In this document: positions 61,101-64,000 of the stretch, in pieces
How the letters are laid out: each line of letters starts with the position of its first letter
Position numbering within the stretch: the first letter of the stretch is position 1
Notes under the pieces: model-generated
Told to the model about the DNA's origin: nothing
Seen by the model: the letters and a program-made list of their open reading frames with translations, nothing else
Database searches by the model: none
Assembly (NCBI GenBank): GCA_013396635.1
Contig: WBMW01005037.1
Location: 586,665-650,664, forward strand
DNA from: Penelope pileata
Lineage: Eukaryota > Chordata > Aves > Galliformes > Cracidae
Direction of reading: 5' to 3'
Length of the DNA stretch: 64,000 bases
Program-made: the position numbers and the translations under genes

Positions 61101-62400
61101 CAGACATTTTGGAGAAAAATAAGAGGACAGATGTGTAGAAACATTTTAAATAAATGAACGTAGTGTCACAGTAGAAACAGAACTGTCAGCCTAGAAAAAC
61201 TGTTATGGACAGAGATCAACTGTGAGAATACCAAAGACACAAGGGTCAGCATCTCGTGGCTGGAACCATGCAGAACGTCACAAAGGAGGGGTGAGGTCTG
61301 GAGGGAATTCCAGTTCCAAAATAGAACAATTAGAAGGAACAATTAACTCATCCATTTTGTGGAGAGGTTCTGTCAGCACATAGCCTGAGTAACACTAAAA
61401 TGGTAGTTAGCAGTGATCCTAATATATTAAGGCGGCATAGGATAATTCTGTTTTATTGAGCTCATTACTGCACTTTGCATTCCCAACACTTTAATCTGCT
61501 ACTGGCAGAAAATATTAATGCAATCCTTCAGACAGGAAATCAGCATTGTCCTTTCCTAATGCCCTTAAGTCCTCCAAGTTCTCTATATCCACAATAAACT
61601 GCAGGACCTGCATCAAGGTTTGGCTAAAGGCCTAAAAAAAGATGTGTCTGGGCAGTCTCAAGCTGTCACATAAAGCTGTGTTCTTAAGTTTACATGTACC
61701 AGGAATATGTGCAATGAAATCATCCAAAATAAAAGGGGTGTGAAGAAAAGATGAGTACCCTGATTAGATTCTGCTAGTGTTATTCAGAGAGAGATGAGAG
61801 CAGCTCTTTCCCACCTTTTTAAAATCAGGCAGAAGAGAAAAGATTAAATAGTGTATTTTTCTACCTTCTCTTTCATTTATGGTGTTTCTAAACAGAAGTG
61901 AGTCAATGAGGGGCATCTTTTGGTGGTGAGGTTTGGGCAGAACTAGATGGAACATGAGTGGCCTCATAGAGATGAATTAACTCTCTGATCCAATATCCTG
62001 TCATTGGTATTGCCCAGGAACAAAACGTATTCTCTTAGTATTGTAAAGCAAAAAACAGGAAGAGATTGTGACCCCAAGGCTCAACATAAAAGATACTAAA
62101 TGAAGACTTTGGTTCACCTGATGGGAGGAAAAACAAGAACCTTTTCGCTGACGGGAAGGATAATGAAAGGAAGGAGGAGAAATTGAAGCTTTTGACGAAA
62201 AAACAATATGCTCTATTTTTCTTAGGACAGCAGGATGTTAGAGGAAGCTGAAACAAGCCCTTCTTTTTTATCTCCAGGGGAAGAAAAGATACAAGAATGT
62301 TCCCTAGTCCTTACAGAATGCCCTGTTTTACTGAGGATCTTGATGGACTGGTGAGCTGAGGTGTTGGAAGATCTTTTATTTTCAACAGTAAAAACAAAGG

Positions 62401-62551
62401 GTGCTGGAACAGGGACACTGGCGCAAGCTCCCCAGGGCAATGGTCATGGCCCCAAGATGCTGGACTTCAAGGAGCATTTGGATAACACCAGGAGTTGGGC
62501 TTGATAATCCTGTGTGTCCCTTCCAACTCTGGATATTCAGTGGTTCTATGA
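62401..62551 (+). mobile_element. CR1 LINE fragment (3' end, older subfamily)
   Basis: Shows the CR1 signatures CTGGAACAGGGACACTGG, CAAGGAGCATTTGGATAA, GGAGTTGGGCTTGAT and GTCCCTTCCAACTCTGGATA, ending in TTCTATGA. Plus strand, diverged, lacking a full 3' repeat array. Confidence 0.88.
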
Positions 62552-64000
62552 AAAAGCATTTTAAATGGATGGAGGCAGATAGACTATGGTAATATTCACT
62601 TATAAAAAAGAAAGCTGTTGGCTTTTAAATTTTCCAGGTTTTGTGGAAGATCTTAAACTGCCATGTATTACATAGGAAATATATTTAATTTTTGGAAATA
62701 TTTACTACTCAAACAAATTAGCAGAGTTTTCTGTAAACAGGATGAACAGCAAATGTTGCTTTGGCAAGATTTGAGAGGAAAATTGTCCAGAAGCAACTTT
62801 TTATCATATGTAAAGAGTATAGCTAGATGTCTCATACAGCACTTACTGTTTGCTGTTTGTTTAGCCATTTTGCACCTTAAGAGAAATTATGAAATAGTTT
62901 TTTGTCCTCACTTTTTGATCCTTACTCTATGGTCCTACTATATACTCTTTCTGTATGGTCACTGAGACACCACTCCTTTTACTGATTTTTATGTCATGCC
63001 ATTTCTTGTAATTTTTTTTAAAAAAAGTACTATAACAAATACAAATTGGTTTTGGATGTTTCTTGGATATTTCTCATACTATTCTTTAGTTGTTAGAGCA
63101 GCTAAAAAAAAAGTGGTATTCCAAAAGTGTTCACTTGAAGCAATATTCTGTCGGCAAAATTGTCAGGAGCAACTTCTTCAGAGACAGAGGCAAGTAAGAA
63201 ATCATGAAGTTTTCTCTCAAAGCTTGTTTCTTCCAAGTCCATTAAATGAGAGGTTAATTGTATTAGTTACCTCCTCTGTGGGCAAAATCTCCTACAAAAA
63301 TCTCCGTTGCCTCTTTTTTTTTTTCGGCCAGCATACAGCATTTGCATTTTCAAGCAGGTGAGCCTTTTTAATGTGCAATGCAGGTGATGCTGTAACTGTC
63401 CGACATTCTTGTAGATTCCACAGCAAATGTACTCTTTAGTACACAGTGATTGAATTTGAAGAGAGCAGCTGTCTAGAATCAGAAAACTACACCATTTCTA
63501 AATGAAGCATAATGATAGGACATTTCAAGAGCATACTTGAGGACATACATATAATAATTAATATCAGAGTTTTGAAAAATCTATGTCAGAAGTTCTGAAA
63601 TAGTGTACACACTATAGAAAACAGAATTTTTGAACCTAACAGAGTTAATTTATATATTTCCATGTATGGAATGATAATTAGAGTTATGGATTCTTTTTCC
63701 TACGAATTTTGCTTCATATATTAGTTTCCAAATTATATTTATATTTAAACATATTCTTAATAAAAATTTACTATCATAGAAGTCCAAATTTTATTTTTAA
63801 AAATGAGATTTATGTTTGATGATACAGTTTATCAAATAGCAAGCACAATTAAAGATATACTAGAAGAAAATAACTGAAAAAACCTCAAAACATAATTGAT
63901 CAACTCAGTGGAACAACTTTGGTGTTTTAATTCAGGTATTTTGCTTTTCTAATTGCATAGACAAGAATGCTGGTATGGAAAATCTGCTGCAACCATTAGA
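62552..64000. other. Intergenic, two unassigned open frames
   Basis: AT-rich. Plus-strand frames of about 100 codons (62663-62965) and 121 codons (62996-63361) follow one another just after the CR1 fragment. I recognise neither, and both are rich in Phe, Leu and Lys as expected from AT-rich non-coding DNA. Nothing else was seen to the end of the window. Confidence 0.4.

Larger units (their letters stand above)
39093..62400. other. Long intergenic stretch, no gene recognised
   Basis: About 23 kb of AT-rich DNA. No exon with family similarity was found on either strand; in particular, no cadherin-type motifs that would indicate CDH26. Minor items are a long hairpin at 43.1 kb, a small direct repeat at 43.45 kb, a 10-bp hairpin at 47.6 kb, a purine tract at 51.3 kb, an A/C-rich simple repeat at 55.1 kb and an imperfect inverted repeat at 59.7 kb. 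Confidence 0.6.

Overview
The window is nuclear DNA from a bird. Three things show this: CR1 LINE fragments ending in the avian ATTCTATG-type 3' repeat (about 33.5, 36.6, 38.9 and 62.4 kb), small vertebrate exons with GT-AG splice sites, and a gene order matching human chromosome 20q13.33 (SYCP2, PPP1R3D, FAM217B). The species cannot be fixed from this sequence. One ambiguous base (n) lies at 12538.

Left part (1-6.8 kb, minus strand): the 5' end of SYCP2, a meiotic synaptonemal-complex protein. Eight coding exons were rebuilt by translation and splice phase, including a 25-nt microexon. They join without a phase break into about 212 residues, and the gene continues beyond base 1. The gene points away from a CpG island (about 6.1-6.7 kb) with three evenly spaced CCAAT boxes, an E2F-type word and a CTCF-like word.

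Middle part (6.8-19.3 kb): AT-rich DNA with no recognised gene, then the single-exon gene PPP1R3D (minus, 13096-14007), which encodes a glycogen-targeting subunit of protein phosphatase 1. It is head to head with FAM217B (plus), whose coding sequence was assembled from four exons (16167-19264, about 491 aa). The two share a CpG-rich promoter near 14.88-14.98 kb with CCAAT, NRF1 and E2F-type words. Between that promoter and the PPP1R3D start codon lies a 13-copy, 30-bp repeat with exact spacing and open reading frames on both strands. This is the most unusual element in the window.

Right part (about 20.8-64 kb): more than 40 kb of AT-rich DNA in which I recognise no gene. It holds four CR1 remnants, a few small tandem duplications, a long near-perfect hairpin at 43.1 kb and a good CTCF-like word at 31.9 kb. 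CDH26, which follows FAM217B in human, was not recognised.

SYCP2 acts in meiotic chromosome axes, PPP1R3D in glycogen metabolism, and FAM217B is poorly characterised. They are neighbours by conserved synteny and not a functional cluster. No bacterial-style operon, CRISPR array, tRNA or rRNA was seen.
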